NCBI RefSeq assembly: GCF_004801315.1
Contig: NZ_SSNW01000005.1
Location: forward strand, 62,001 to 126,000
Direction: 5' to 3'
Length of the DNA: 64,000 bases
From: Deinococcus sp. Arct2-2
Lineage (GTDB): Bacteria; Deinococcota; Deinococci; Deinococcales; Deinococcaceae
Positions 22,051 to 33,040 of this stretch are shown one piece after another. Made by a program: the position numbers and the translations under genes. A model generated the notes under the pieces. The model saw only the letters and a program-made list of their open reading frames with translations, had not been told where the DNA came from and did no database searches. Numbering within the stretch: position 1 is the first letter of the stretch; each line of letters starts with the position of its first letter.

Positions 22051-22961
22051 GCCCTGACCCCATCCAGATTCACAACCTCGGCAGGGGTTGCGCGGTCTGC
22101 GGCGGCCACGCGGTCTCGCCAGTTCAGCACGTGGCCGTCTGCCCGCACATGCCGGGTCAGGCTCAGGTCAAGGTCGGCCACCAGCCAGCCAGGTTCGTTC
22201 CAGCCGCCCTGCGCCAACACGCCGTCTTCGGGGAGGCCGTCGTCGGAAGGGGTATAAATCCCGGCCATGCCCACCGCTTCCTCTACGGCATATGTCCAGT
22301 TGGCGTCGGCAATCAGGGGCGCGTGGACGGCGTACACCTGATTTTCCAGCGCCCGCGCCATGCTGCCCACCCGCACCCGCGTATAGCCGCGCCGCGCCCC
22401 GGTAAACGAAGGCACCAACAGCACTTCGGCTCCGGCTTCGGCCAGTTGGCGCGACATCTGCGGAAACTCGGAGTCGTAGCAGATGATGATGCCGTAGCGC
22501 ACGCCGCCCAACTCGAACACGCGCAGCCCTGACCCCGGCGAAATGTGCCACTCCTCGTCCTCGAAGCGGGTCATCATCAATTTGTCCTGATAGCTGCTTT
22601 GTCCGTCTGGCCCGCTGTTGGGCCCGAATAGGTAGGCCCGGTTCACGAAGCCTTGCCCGTGCGCCACAGGCAGGCTGCCCGCCACGATCCCCACGCCGTA
22701 CTGCTGTGCCAACCAAGAGTGCAACGTTAAGAAGTCCGGCAGAAAGGCTTGCAGCGCGGGCCGGATGGCGGTCACATCGTGGTGAAGTTCTGGCGGCAGC
22801 AGGGCCACCAATTCCAGCGCCGCGTACTCCGGAAACACCAGCACGCTTGCCCCTTGCCCCACAGCGTCAGCCACCCAAGCCGAAATCTTGGCCTGATACG
22901 CCGCCCAATCGGGCAAGAAGTCGATGGGGTAGGCGGCGGCGGCGATTCGGACGGTGGTCAT
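22047..22961 (-). CDS. Carbon-nitrogen hydrolase (nitrilase superfamily)
   Basis: A 304-residue amidase-type enzyme with the Glu-Lys-Cys triad: Glu in VFPEYAAL, Lys in [11 protein letters not shown], Cys in [11 protein letters not shown]. Deinococcal genomes pair such an amidase with a GNAT domain, as here. The substrate is a small amide or nitrile and cannot be told from sequence. I use ATG 22961 because TACACT (22968-22973) lies exactly six bases upstream; a longer frame to 23042 would run across the promoter. Confidence 0.88.
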   Translation of the reverse strand: MTTVRIAAAAYPIDFLPDWAAYQAKISAWVADAVGQGASVLVFPEYAALELVALLPPELHHDVTAIRPALQAFLPDFLTLHSWLAQQYGVGIVAGSLPVAHGQGFVNRAYLFGPNSGPDGQSSYQDKLMMTRFEDEEWHISPGSGLRVFELGGVRYGIIICYDSEFPQMSRQLAEAGAEVLLVPSFTGARRGYTRVRVGSMARALENQVYAVHAPLIADANWTYAVEEAVGMAGIYTPSDDGLPEDGVLAQGGWNEPGWLVADLDLSLTRHVRADGHVLNWRDRVAAADRATPAEVVNLDGVRA

Positions 22962-22967
22962 GGGGAA

Positions 22968-23103
22968 AGTGTAGAGGAGCGGTGGGTGGATCGTGGAGAT
23001 GTGAAATGAATCTTTAGGTCTGTCTTCAAAGTTCGGAGACAAAACCCGTGAGCTTTCTGCCCACCTGCGCTGTTACCACGTTCCACGATCCACCCTCTAC
23101 ACT
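22968..23103. promoter_or_regulatory. Mirror-image divergent leaderless promoters
   Basis: The -10 of the nitrilase gene (TACACT, minus, 22968-22973) and of the metalloenzyme gene (TACACT, plus, 23098-23103) are both six bases from their ATG. They are embedded in an inverted repeat: GTGTAGAG (22969-22976) and GGGTGGATCGTGGA (22984-22997) on the left, TCCACGATCCACCC (23082-23095) and CTCTACAC (23095-23102) on the right. Thus both promoters share the same sequence, and about 85 bp lie between the arms. Confidence 0.65.
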
Positions 23104-23109
23104 CCCCCT

Positions 23110-23997
<888 letters not shown>

Positions 23998-24000
23998 AAG

Positions 24001-24816
<816 letters not shown>

Positions 24817-24820
<4 letters not shown>

Positions 24821-25071
24821 TCGGGCTGGGTTCCTTCGAGTTGGGCTTCAAGCTGTGTCACGCGGTCTTCTAGGGTGCGGGTGCGGCGGATCAGGGCCAG
24901 CAACAACAGCGCGTAATGGTCGTACAGTTTGGGCCGTTCCATGCGGGCCTCGCCCGACATCCAGTCGCCCAACAGCCGCTCGGCCTGCGCCAACACTTCG
25001 TCGTCGGGCACATCGCGGTAGTTGCGCGAGCCTAGTATTTCGCGGGCAAAGTTCAGTTCGTGGTCGGGCAT
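24817..25071 (-). CDS. Small hypothetical protein with C-terminal coiled coil
   Basis: An 84-residue, acidic, helical protein; residues about 55-80 ([19 protein letters not shown]) form a short coiled coil. No family is recognised. It is translationally coupled to trpF (4-bp overlap). No clear -10 or ribosome site is seen before ATG 25071. Confidence 0.65.
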
Positions 25072-25117
25072 AGGTTCATTTTGGGGGATAGCGGGGGGAA
25101 GCGTTGGTGCGAAGGGC

Positions 25118-25335
25118 GTCTAAGGGTCTAAGGCAGGTCAAGGGTAATCGCTTCGCTCACTTCCCCTCACCCCGCTGATGCTCAGCGCCCCTCTCCCACA
25201 AGGGGCGAGGGATAAAGGCAAAAGCCAGAAGCGTGGGTTGTTGCTCCCTCTCCCTTGAGGGGGGAGAGGGGGTGAGTGAGCGCCAGCGATTGCCCTTGAC
25301 CTGTCCTTAGACCCTTCGACCCTAGACCCTTAGAC
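25118..25335. repeat. Family B tail pieces in head-to-head orientation (partial copy 3)
   Basis: Two tails of family B face each other. The left half is inverted (GTCTAAGG...CGCTTCGCTCACTTCCCCTC), and the right half is direct (GAGGGGGGAGAGGGGGTGAG, GAGCGCCAGCGATTGCCCTT, CTAGACCCTTAGAC). The central blocks of the family are missing. The region separates the trpF unit from cobT and holds no gene. Confidence 0.75.
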
Positions 25336-25339
25336 GCCC

Positions 25340-26437
25340 TCAAGCCCCACCCGGAATCCCAGCCTCTGCAAACGTCTGCATCTCGCGCAGGGTGGCCGCC
25401 GCTGCCAAGAGCATAGGCGCGGCCAGTACGCCCCCGGTGCCCTCGCCCAAGCGCAGTCCAAGCCGGAACATGGGCTTCAGGTTGAGGTGGGCCAGTTGCG
25501 CGGCGTGACCGACTTCGGCACACTCGCCTGCTGCAAACAAAGCGTCGGCGAGGGCGGGGGCCAACGCCACACCGATCAGCGCCGCACTGCCCTCTACGAA
25601 TCCGTCCAGCATGACAGCCTTCCCCAGCGCCGCCGCCTGAAGCATCATGCCCAGCATCGCCGCAATTTCAAAGCCGCCGAGATCGGCCAGCACGCCTAGC
25701 GGGTCAGTCGAATCACTGCCGCCGCGTGCCAACGCTTCCCGCACGGCGGCCAGTTTGCGCTCTAGCGTGGCGTCGTCTATGCCCGTGCCTCGTCCGGTCA
25801 CGGCGGCGGCGTCCAGCCCCAGCATCCGGGCCGTCAGGGCAGCAGCGGGTGTGGTGTTGCCAATCCCCATTTCTCCGGGCACGATCAGGTCTGCGCCGTC
25901 CTGCACGGCTTGGCGGGTCAGTGCCGCACCCGCTAAGATCAGGGCCACCGCTTCATCCCGGCTCATGGCTGGCCCCGTCCTCAGGTCAGATGTACCGCGC
26001 CTGACTGCTGCCCGCACCAACGCCGGATGCTGAGGCAAATCGGCATTCACACCCGCGTCCATCACATACACCCGCGCTCCCACTGCCCGCGCTATGGCGT
26101 TCACGGCGGCTCCGCCCAGTCCGGTGGGGGTGTCGGCCAAAAAGTTGGCGACCATCGCGGGCGTCACTTCGGGCGGGTAGGCGCTGACCAATTGGGGGCC
26201 AGCCGCCACGCCGTGATCTGCCGCCGCCACCAGCACCGCTACGCCGCGTGGGTGGGGCTGGTCAGAGCCGAATACGCCCGCCAGCCGCACGCTGATGTCT
26301 TCCAGATCGCCCAACGCCCCTAATGGCTTGGTCAGTTGCGTTTGCCGGGTGCGGGCAGCGGCCATCGCTCCGGCATGGGCGGGCTGCACAGCGGCAATCA
26401 AGGCGGCAAGTTCGGGGGAGAGGAGAGGAACGGTCAT
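25340..26437 (-). CDS. cobT: Nicotinate-nucleotide-dimethylbenzimidazole phosphoribosyltransferase
   Basis: A 365-residue enzyme of cobalamin lower-ligand assembly; it makes alpha-ribazole phosphate from nicotinate mononucleotide and DMB. Characteristic motifs: PGEMGIGNTTPAAAL, TGRGTGIDD and the catalytic Glu in RLGEGTGG near the C-terminus. A -10 TAAGCT (26444-26449) lies six bases before the ATG. It is divergent from the cobA-hemD fusion, with a family A repeat between. I found no cobalamin riboswitch in the 400-bp gap. Confidence 0.95.
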   Translation of the reverse strand: MTVPLLSPELAALIAAVQPAHAGAMAAARTRQTQLTKPLGALGDLEDISVRLAGVFGSDQPHPRGVAVLVAAADHGVAAGPQLVSAYPPEVTPAMVANFLADTPTGLGGAAVNAIARAVGARVYVMDAGVNADLPQHPALVRAAVRRGTSDLRTGPAMSRDEAVALILAGAALTRQAVQDGADLIVPGEMGIGNTTPAAALTARMLGLDAAAVTGRGTGIDDATLERKLAAVREALARGGSDSTDPLGVLADLGGFEIAAMLGMMLQAAALGKAVMLDGFVEGSAALIGVALAPALADALFAAGECAEVGHAAQLAHLNLKPMFRLGLRLGEGTGGVLAAPMLLAAAATLREMQTFAEAGIPGGA

Positions 26438-26583
26438 AGCGAGAGCTTAGGGCAGGGCAGAGCGGGAGGGGAGGAAGCTTTGATTTTTGTCTCGATAAGC
26501 CCTGATTGAGGGTGGCCTGATGAGTCGTCATACCTTCAGATGTGTGATGCAGTGGGCAAGCGTGCAGCATTGAGGTTCCGGGC

Positions 26584-26700
26584 GAACCCCCCGGTCTGCT
26601 GTGCAGCCAGCCCCCCTCCCTTCGGGCTGTACCAGTCAAGGGGAGCGCAAATGCTCTTGTCCTCCCCTCAAGGGGGCGTTGCGCCAGCAACGGGGGGGTT
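26584..26700. repeat. Family A intergenic palindromic repeat, copy 2
   Basis: AACCCCCCGGTCTGC at the left and CAGCAACGGGGGGGTT at the right, with GGGGAGCGCA and CCTCCCCTCAAGGGGGCG inside. This copy has a short extra insertion (CCTTCGGGCTGTACCAGT). Confidence 0.82.
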
Positions 26701-26835
26701 TACCTTCCATCTCAACGTTTCCGAGGTGTTGCTCAACGTGGTAGGAATCAATAAGACGGCCTATACCCATCATTGGGGTACCCTCAGCCCTCACCCCGCA
26801 TTTGTCCCGCCCCCGCTCCTTTAGCCTGTAGCGAT

Positions 26836-28359
26836 ATGACTGCTTCCGCTTCCGCTGCCTCTGCCCGCGCCTTCGTGTCCCTGATCGGGGCCGGGCCGGG
26901 CGATCCGGGGCTGCTGACCATTCGGGGGCTGCAGGCTCTCCAAGAAGCCGACGTGGTGCTGTTCGACTACCTCGCCAACCCGGAATTGCTGAACTACGCG
27001 CCGCACGCCCACACCATCTACGTGGGCAAAAAGGGTTTCTCGGAGTACATCAGTCAGGAACAGATCAATGCGCTGATCGTGGAGCAAGCCTTAGCAAACG
27101 GCGGGCAGCGTGTGGCGCGGCTGAAGGGCGGTGACGTGTTCGTGTTCGGGCGCGGCGGCGAGGAAGCCGAAGCCTGTGCGCGGGCGGGCGTGCCCTTTGA
27201 GATCGTGCCGGGCATCAGCAGTTCTATCGCGGCCCCGGCCTACGCGGGCATTCCGGTCACCCACCGCGAGGTGGCCCGCAGTTTTGCCGTGCTGACCGGC
27301 AATACGCAGGAAGGCGGGGCGCACTACGAAACGTTGTCGGGCGCAGATACGCTGGTGCTGCTGATGGGCGTGCGGAATCTGGATCAGATAGCTGCCGACC
27401 TGATCGCGGCAGGCAGGCCCCCCGGAACGCCCGCCGCCACCGTGCAGTGGGGCACCACGTCGCGGCAGCGGGTGGCGGTGGGCACGCTGGCGACGATTGC
27501 CGCCGAAGTGAAAGCCGCTGGCCTAGAAGCCCCCGCCGTAACCATCGTGGGTGAAGTGGTACGCCTACGCGACAGCTTGAAGTGGTTCACGCCGCCCGCC
27601 GAAACTGAACATTCAGAGCGCCCGTTGGCAGGCCGCCAAGTGGTGGTCACTCGCACGCGGGAAGGGGCCAGCGCCCTCAGCGGCGTATTGCGGGCACGCG
27701 GGGCGAGCGTGCTGGAAGTGCCCCTGATCCGCTTTGCCGACACCGCTGACGAAGCGGGCCTGCACGCCCAATTGCGCGACTTGTCGGGCGTGTCGTGGCT
27801 GCTGCTGACCAGCAATCAGGCGGTTACGGCGTTGTTTGAGCAGCTAGATCAGTTGGGGTTAGATGGACGGCACTTGGCAGACTTGCGCGTGGCGGCAGTC
27901 GGCCCCAGCACGGCGCGGGCGCTGGCGGCGCGGGGCATTCGGGCCGATTTCGTGCCGAGTACGCCGGGAGCGCGGCATTTGGGCGCAGAGCTTCCCACCA
28001 AAGCGGGAGACACCGCCCTGCACCTTACTTCGCAGTTGGCCGAAGCCGACTTGCAGCACGCCCTAGAAGCACGCGGCCTGACCTACACGCGGGCCGAGCT
28101 GTACCGCACCGAACCCGCCCCGCTGACGCCCAGAGCGCAGCAAGCCCTCCTGCGGGCTGATGTGGTCACGCTGGCGTCGGGCAGTGCAGCGCGGTTTTTG
28201 GCCGAACTAGCGGGCACGGGCTTTAAGGTAGCGGCGATGGGGCCACAAACCGCCGACGCCGCCCGCGCAGCCGGGTTTGTACACGTCACGGTGGCACACG
28301 AAGCCACATTGGAGGCCCTTGCAGACGCCGCAGCACAGGCCACTCTGACCGCAAGCTGA
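26836..28359 (+). CDS. cobA-hemD: Fused uroporphyrinogen-III C-methyltransferase and uroporphyrinogen-III synthase
   Basis: A 507-residue bifunctional enzyme of tetrapyrrole synthesis. Residues about 10-260 are the SUMT domain ([16 protein letters not shown], then [21 protein letters not shown]) that makes precorrin-2. Residues about 275-500 are the HemD fold ([31 protein letters not shown]) that closes uroporphyrinogen III. The order CobA-HemD in one chain is known in other bacteria. I start at ATG 26836 (TAGCCT at 26822-26827, eight bases upstream). With cobT next to it the locus serves cobalamin or siroheme synthesis. Confidence 0.92.
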   Translation: MTASASAASARAFVSLIGAGPGDPGLLTIRGLQALQEADVVLFDYLANPELLNYAPHAHTIYVGKKGFSEYISQEQINALIVEQALANGGQRVARLKGGDVFVFGRGGEEAEACARAGVPFEIVPGISSSIAAPAYAGIPVTHREVARSFAVLTGNTQEGGAHYETLSGADTLVLLMGVRNLDQIAADLIAAGRPPGTPAATVQWGTTSRQRVAVGTLATIAAEVKAAGLEAPAVTIVGEVVRLRDSLKWFTPPAETEHSERPLAGRQVVVTRTREGASALSGVLRARGASVLEVPLIRFADTADEAGLHAQLRDLSGVSWLLLTSNQAVTALFEQLDQLGLDGRHLADLRVAAVGPSTARALAARGIRADFVPSTPGARHLGAELPTKAGDTALHLTSQLAEADLQHALEARGLTYTRAELYRTEPAPLTPRAQQALLRADVVTLASGSAARFLAELAGTGFKVAAMGPQTADAARAAGFVHVTVAHEATLEALADAAAQATLTAS

Positions 28360-28548
28360 TCTTCAGGCTTCATCGTTCGGCCACCATGTCTGGACGCTCC
28401 ATCATGAATTGGGGGGTAATCCGTGCTGTACACCAAATTTCTCGCATGCTGTTTGTAGCATTTCTGCCAAGCTCATGTTTATGCAGCGGTCTGTTTTGCC
28501 TATGTTCACCGGTAGGCATCTGGGGCCAAGTGCGTCCTACCCGTACCG

Positions 28549-29808
28549 TTGGGGCAAGGGCGGCCTCCGGTGACTTCCAACTTTCCTTCTGGGCGCTCCT
28601 TTCCCCCGCAGGAGCCGTATGAGCTGCCGCCATCTCCTGCCGCCGACCATGCTGCCGAACACGCCGCCCTTACTGCACTCCTTGACCTGAACGCCGCGTT
28701 GCTGGTGGCCCGCACGCCGCCGCAAGTAGAAGAGGCGCTGACGCTGGGTGTGGTGGAACTGATGGCCGCCCGCTACGCCTACTTTCTGCGCTTCGATCCT
28801 CAGGCCGATACCCTGACCATTTCTACCGTGTCCAGAGAACAATTTACCGATCCGGGCGCAAAGGCGCTGGGCTGGGTGCTGCGGCGCGGTGAGGGGCTGT
28901 CTTGGCAGGCCATCGAGCAGGCTGAACAGATGCGGGCCGAGCAGTTGCAGGCCGAGCAGATGGCGGCGGACGCCGATGCTTCTGGCGCAAAAACCGGGTG
29001 CTTGGGCCGCGCCGTGCTGCACATCCCCGCGCACGATTTGCCCTCTCACGCCGTGCGGGTGGGCAACGCCCCCGATCAGGACGTGATGTTCGCGCCGCTG
29101 CTGACCCAAGATCGCCAAGTGCTGGGCGTGCTGACGCTGGGCCGCATCTCGCCGGGGTTTACCGCCCAAGACCGCGCACTCTTGGCCGCCTTTGCCAACG
29201 CGGGAACATTGGCGCTGGAGCGTGCCCACGAGGAACGCCGCGCCGCCGAATCCCGCGAGGGCGCGATGATGGCGCTGGGCATGGCGCTGGAAGCCCGCGA
29301 CTTCGAGACTCAGGGCCACACGGAGCGCACGGTGGCGTTGGCTGAAGCCCTCGGCGCGGCCCTGAACCTGAGCGCCGCCGATCAGGACGCCCTGCGCCAA
29401 GGTGCGTATCTGCACGACTTAGGCAAACTGAGCGTGCCCGACGGCGTACTCCTCAAACCCGGCCCCCTGTCGCCCGAAGAACGCGCCCTGATCTGCACCC
29501 ACACCGTGTTGGGCGAAGCGCTGGCCCGCCGTCTGCCCACCCTGCCTGCCGGGGCGCTGGCAATTGTGCGCTCTCACCACGAGCGCTGGGACGGCGGCGG
29601 CTACCCAGACCGCTTGCACGGCACGCAGATTCCACTGCTGGCCCGAATCTTTGCCGTAGTAGACGTGTACGACGCCCTGACCCATGACCGTCCCTACCGC
29701 CCCGCTTTTTCTCTGATTCAGGCCAAAGCCATGTTGGAAGACGGGGCTGGCACGCATTTTGACCCGGAAGTGCTGAGTGAGTTTTTGGGTTTACTGGACG
29801 GCGCTTGA
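28549..29808 (+). CDS. GAF-HD-GYP domain signalling protein
   Basis: A 419-residue protein. Residues about 30-235 form a GAF-like sensor domain with a coiled-coil insert (QAIEQAEQMRAEQLQAEQM). Residues about 245-415 are an HD-GYP phosphodiesterase: YLHDLGKLSVPD (HD), HHERWDGGGYPDRLHG (GYP), VVDVYDALTHDRPYR. It probably hydrolyses c-di-GMP to GMP or pGpG and would oppose the GGDEF protein at 14514-15119. The start is uncertain: TTG 28549 is the longest, GTG 28570 is an alternative; neither has a good ribosome site. No gene is seen in 28360-28548. Confidence 0.85.
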   Translation: MGQGRPPVTSNFPSGRSFPPQEPYELPPSPAADHAAEHAALTALLDLNAALLVARTPPQVEEALTLGVVELMAARYAYFLRFDPQADTLTISTVSREQFTDPGAKALGWVLRRGEGLSWQAIEQAEQMRAEQLQAEQMAADADASGAKTGCLGRAVLHIPAHDLPSHAVRVGNAPDQDVMFAPLLTQDRQVLGVLTLGRISPGFTAQDRALLAAFANAGTLALERAHEERRAAESREGAMMALGMALEARDFETQGHTERTVALAEALGAALNLSAADQDALRQGAYLHDLGKLSVPDGVLLKPGPLSPEERALICTHTVLGEALARRLPTLPAGALAIVRSHHERWDGGGYPDRLHGTQIPLLARIFAVVDVYDALTHDRPYRPAFSLIQAKAMLEDGAGTHFDPEVLSEFLGLLDGA

Positions 29809-29821
29809 GCGGGCTGGGGCT

Positions 29822-30155
29822 GGTCTAAGGGCCTAGGGTCTGAGGGTCTAAGGCAGGGCAATCGCGTTGCTCACTCACCCCCTCCTAGCCTCCCCCCTCA
29901 AGGGTGAGGAGCAAAAAGCAAACCCACACCGTCCCCGCCCCATCCGTGTGAGGCCGTCGTGCGTGCAACGCGCGGGCCAATTCCATCTCCGAATGAACTG
30001 ACGATTCCGCTTCAGATGAAGGAACAAGCCGACTGAAAACGCGACAAGATCGATCCTCCTCAGCGGAGCGACCACTCCCCTGCACCCTTTGGGGGCGGGG
30101 GCTGGGGGGTGGGGGAGAATGTGGGGGCAGGCCAATAAGCCAAACCTCAACCCCT
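29822..30155 (-). repeat. Family B intergenic repeat, copy 4 (inverted)
   Basis: Complete copy on the minus strand: TTAGACC tail at 29822-29850, GACGGCCTCACACG, CTTCATCTGAAGCGGAAT and CCCCAAAGGGTGCAGGGG at about 30080-30105. Fills most of the gap between the HD-GYP and TPR genes. Confidence 0.83.
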
Positions 30156-30317
30156 TTCTGACCACAATCCCACCAAACCCACAACGCCGCCTAAAGCTGA
30201 AGCATGGGCGGCCTCATCTGCACTGCCTATGCTGACCAAAACAGTGCTGACCGAAAGAGTGCTTAACCGGCTCCCGTCCCGCCAATCTCACCACCGCACC
30301 TTTCTACAGGAGACCCT

Positions 30318-31475
30318 ATGACCCCCATCCGAACCACCCTGATCCTGACGGCCCTCCTGCTCGGCAGCGCACAAGCCCAAACCGCTCCGCCCACTCAATC
30401 CAGCGCAACGCCAACCAGCACGCCCCAAACTGCGGCACAGGCGGCAGCCGAAGCGGGCGATTTGGCGGCCAAAGCAAGGGCCACCTATCCGAAGGGCAGC
30501 GCCAGCATTGATCAAGACCTGTGGAAACGGGCTGCTGCTGCCGCCGAACGTGCGGTGGCCGCCGCACCCAGCAACCCCGATTATTTGCGCCTGCGTGCTC
30601 AAATTTATACAGAGGTAGGCTTTTGGCGTCAGGCCGAATTGAGCTGGGAAGCCTACTTCCGGGCCGTGCCAACTGGCGCGTCGGCAGCAGAAACGGCCAG
30701 CGCCGCCAACGTGCAGTACAACCTTGGGTACTCGGCCTATACGCGCAATCAGCCGAGTCAGGCGGCGGCCTTTTTTGCCAGTTGCCTCAAGTTTGACCCG
30801 GCCAGCGTGCCGTGCACCACGTGGTCGGCACGCACTGCATTGGAAGCGGGTAATTATGCACAAGCCCAGACCTTCTATGACCGGGCGCTGGTGCTGCAAC
30901 CCGCCGACAAAACGCTGACCTACTTCCGCTCGTTGGCGCAGAGTGCTGGACGCTACGGCCCCGCTGCCACACGCGCTTTTAGCCGTGCTTACGGTGAGTT
31001 GGATGCGGGCCGCAAAGCCCAAGCGTTGGCCGGATTCCAGCAGGCCGCCGCCGCCGCCCCCAACTTTGCCGAGGCGTGGCGCGAGGCGGGCAAACTGGCC
31101 CTCGAACTTGGGGACGCACCGGCGGCGTTGACGGCCTACACGGGCGCGGCAGCCCTCCCCAGTGCCAGCGCCGCAGACCGCTTCAACCTGTCGGTGGCGC
31201 AGGAAGGCGCGACAGTGGGCCTGAAAGCCGTGCAAGCCTTCCGCGCTGCCTACACCCGCTACACCGCAGGCGATAAAACGGCGGCTGAGACGGGATTTCT
31301 GGAAGCTGCTACCCTCAGCCCCAAGTATGCCAAAGCGTGGGCATGGCTGGGCCGCACCCGCTACGAAGCCCGCAACTTTGGCGGCGCGGCGGAAGCTTAT
31401 GCACAAGCGGTGCAGCTTGATCCCAACGACAAGAGCAGCGCGTATTTTTTGCGGCTGGCACAACAGGGGAAGTGA
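30318..31475 (+). CDS. Secreted TPR-repeat protein
   Basis: A 385-residue protein with a Sec signal peptide (MTPIRTTLILTALLLGSAQAQ, cleavage near residue 20), an Ala/Thr/Pro-rich stretch, then about seven to eight TPR-like helical repeats (e.g. AEAWREAGKLALELGDAPAAL, AKAWAWLGRTRYEARNFGGAA). It is probably a periplasmic or cell-envelope scaffold. CAGGAG precedes the ATG. The stop codon TGA is formed at the first bases of a GTGAGTGGT-type repeat. Confidence 0.85.
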   Translation: MTPIRTTLILTALLLGSAQAQTAPPTQSSATPTSTPQTAAQAAAEAGDLAAKARATYPKGSASIDQDLWKRAAAAAERAVAAAPSNPDYLRLRAQIYTEVGFWRQAELSWEAYFRAVPTGASAAETASAANVQYNLGYSAYTRNQPSQAAAFFASCLKFDPASVPCTTWSARTALEAGNYAQAQTFYDRALVLQPADKTLTYFRSLAQSAGRYGPAATRAFSRAYGELDAGRKAQALAGFQQAAAAAPNFAEAWREAGKLALELGDAPAALTAYTGAAALPSASAADRFNLSVAQEGATVGLKAVQAFRAAYTRYTAGDKTAAETGFLEAATLSPKYAKAWAWLGRTRYEARNFGGAAEAYAQAVQLDPNDKSSAYFLRLAQQGK

Positions 31476-31570
31476 GTGGTGAGTGGTAATTAGTCAGTGG
31501 GAAAGGCAAAAGGGCCGATGTAGGTTAGTTTCTTTCCCGTCTTTTCCCACTCACCACTGACTACTCACCC
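31472..31570. repeat. Inverted pair of GTGAGTGGT-type repeats
   Basis: GTGAGTGGTGAGTGGTAATT at 31472-31491 is matched by CCCACTCACCACTGACTACT at 31546-31566 in inverse orientation; a third inverse unit is at 31747-31763, where it supplies the last codons and stop of ispD. The rest of the 270-bp gap (to 31746) holds no gene. Confidence 0.75.
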
Positions 31571-31746
31571 CGTTTAGGGCTTATTTTTTTCGTGCTGAAC
31601 GCAAAATCTCTAAAATTCGCCTCAAACGCCATTTTTCTGCTTTTCTGCCACCCAGACCGCGTTGCCCATGAACTCTACCCATCTTGTTCAACAACGTCAT
31701 GTAGTGCGAACACCGACTAAGACGGCGTTTCAAGCCCTAAACGGGG

Positions 31747-32448
31747 TTACTCACCACTCACTGCTGTTAAGTCCCACACCGCCGCTACCGCTTCCGCCAG
31801 CGCCAGATCTCCCGGTGTCGTCACCTTAAACAGGCGGGCGTCGCCGGGAATCAGGGCTACACGTTGCCCCAAACGGGCAATGAGTCCGGCGTCGTCGGTG
31901 GCGGCGTGGCCCTCGCTGTTGGCCGATTCGTGGGCGGCCAACAGCGAGGCGCGGCGAAAGCCTTGCGGCGTTTGCACGGCCCAGAGACCTTCGCGGGGCG
32001 TCAGCGTTCCCCAATCGGTGTTCTCCTTTGCTTGCACCAAGGTATCGGCCACAGGCAGGGCAGCGGTGGCGGCTCCCACGTCCCATGCGGCGTCGGCCAC
32101 TTCGCGGATCACGCGGGCGGGCAGAAAGGGGCGGGCGGCGTCGTGGATCAGCACTACGTCAGCGTCGGTGGCACGCAGCAGCGCCAAGACGCTGGCTTGG
32201 CGGGTGTCGCCGCCTTCTACAGCCCGCACCTGCACTCCGTCTGGGAGAAATAACCCGGCGGGCAAGGCCACCAGCACTTCATCTACATACGGGCGTAAGC
32301 AAGCCACGCTGCGGGCCAGCAAACTCAGACCGCCGACTTCTACAAAAGCCTTTGGCCCCCGCCCCAGCCGTGTCCCTGACCCTGCCGCCGGAATCAGCGC
32401 AGCTATTTTCGGCTTGGAGTTCTGTTCGGCCACTTCTTGCCCAGTCAC
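31747..32448 (-). CDS. ispD: 2-C-methyl-D-erythritol 4-phosphate cytidylyltransferase
   Basis: A 233-residue enzyme of the MEP isoprenoid pathway (CTP + MEP to CDP-ME). Nucleotide-binding IPAAGSGTRLGRGPKAFVEV at the N-terminus, IHDAARPFLP and WAVQTPQGFR are diagnostic. GTG 32446-32448 overlaps the TGA of ubiX (GTGA), so the genes are coupled; a longer frame lies inside ubiX. Its last codons and stop fall in a GTGAGTGGT-type repeat. Confidence 0.93.
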   Translation of the reverse strand: MTGQEVAEQNSKPKIAALIPAAGSGTRLGRGPKAFVEVGGLSLLARSVACLRPYVDEVLVALPAGLFLPDGVQVRAVEGGDTRQASVLALLRATDADVVLIHDAARPFLPARVIREVADAAWDVGAATAALPVADTLVQAKENTDWGTLTPREGLWAVQTPQGFRRASLLAAHESANSEGHAATDDAGLIARLGQRVALIPGDARLFKVTTPGDLALAEAVAAVWDLTAVSGE

Positions 32449-32999
32449 TCCCTCCACCGCTTGAATCCCGGCACATCCAGCCGGAACTGATCCAGCACGC
32501 GGGCCGTCACAAAATGCAGCAACTCTTCTACACTTTCCGGCGCGTGATAGAAGCCGGGGCTGGCGGTCATTACGGTGGCTCCAGCGTCGTGGACGGCCAA
32601 CAGGTTTTGCAGCATCGGGCGCGGCAACGGGTCTTCGCGCACCACCAGCACCAGCGGGCGGCGCTCCTTGAGGGTCACGTGGGCCGCCCGAGACACCAGA
32701 TTGTCGGCAAAACCGTGCGCGACTTTGGCAAGAGTGCCCGCGCTGCACGGCACGATCAGCATGCCATCGGTACGGTAGCTGCCGCTGGCGACGCTGGCGG
32801 CTAGATCGCGGTCTTCATGGACGTGGGTAGCCAGCGCGGTCAAGTCAGGCAGTTGCGGCCCGCCCTCGGCACTCATTACCCGTTTTGCCCCGCTGGACAC
32901 CACCAAATGCGTTTCTACGCCCAGTTCATGCAGGGCACGCAACACGCCCACCGCATACGGAATGCCGCTGCCACCACTGACTCCCACCACCAAACGCAT
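32445..32999 (-). CDS. ubiX: UbiX-type flavin prenyltransferase
   Basis: A 184-residue enzyme that makes prenylated FMN for UbiD-type decarboxylases. Motifs: VGVSGGSGIPYAVGVL (FMN phosphate site), PCSAGTLAKVAHGFADNL and REDPLPRPMLQNLL. In organisms using the futalosine route the UbiX homologue is called MqnM; with the UbiA homologue at 58840-59727 this would fit menaquinone synthesis, but that is inference. Leaderless start: TAGCCT at 33006-33011, six bases before ATG. Confidence 0.93.
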   Translation of the reverse strand: MRLVVGVSGGSGIPYAVGVLRALHELGVETHLVVSSGAKRVMSAEGGPQLPDLTALATHVHEDRDLAASVASGSYRTDGMLIVPCSAGTLAKVAHGFADNLVSRAAHVTLKERRPLVLVVREDPLPRPMLQNLLAVHDAGATVMTASPGFYHAPESVEELLHFVTARVLDQFRLDVPGFKRWRE

Positions 33000-33005
33000 G
33001 CAGTC

Positions 33006-33034
33006 AGGCTAGCAGGCGGGCGTGGGGGTAGCCT
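33006..33034. promoter_or_regulatory. Divergent leaderless promoters of ubiX and the P450 gene
   Basis: AGGCTA (33006-33011; TAGCCT on the minus strand) and TAGCCT (33029-33034) are each six bases from the ATG of ubiX (32999) and the P450 gene (33041). The two start codons are only 41 bases apart, so the core promoters necessarily overlap. Confidence 0.65.
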
Positions 33035-33040
33035 GTAGGC

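Noticed and set aside
26438..26835. Cobalamin riboswitch between cobT and cobA-hemD
   Set aside because: None of the conserved B12-box blocks is visible; the gap is largely a family A repeat.
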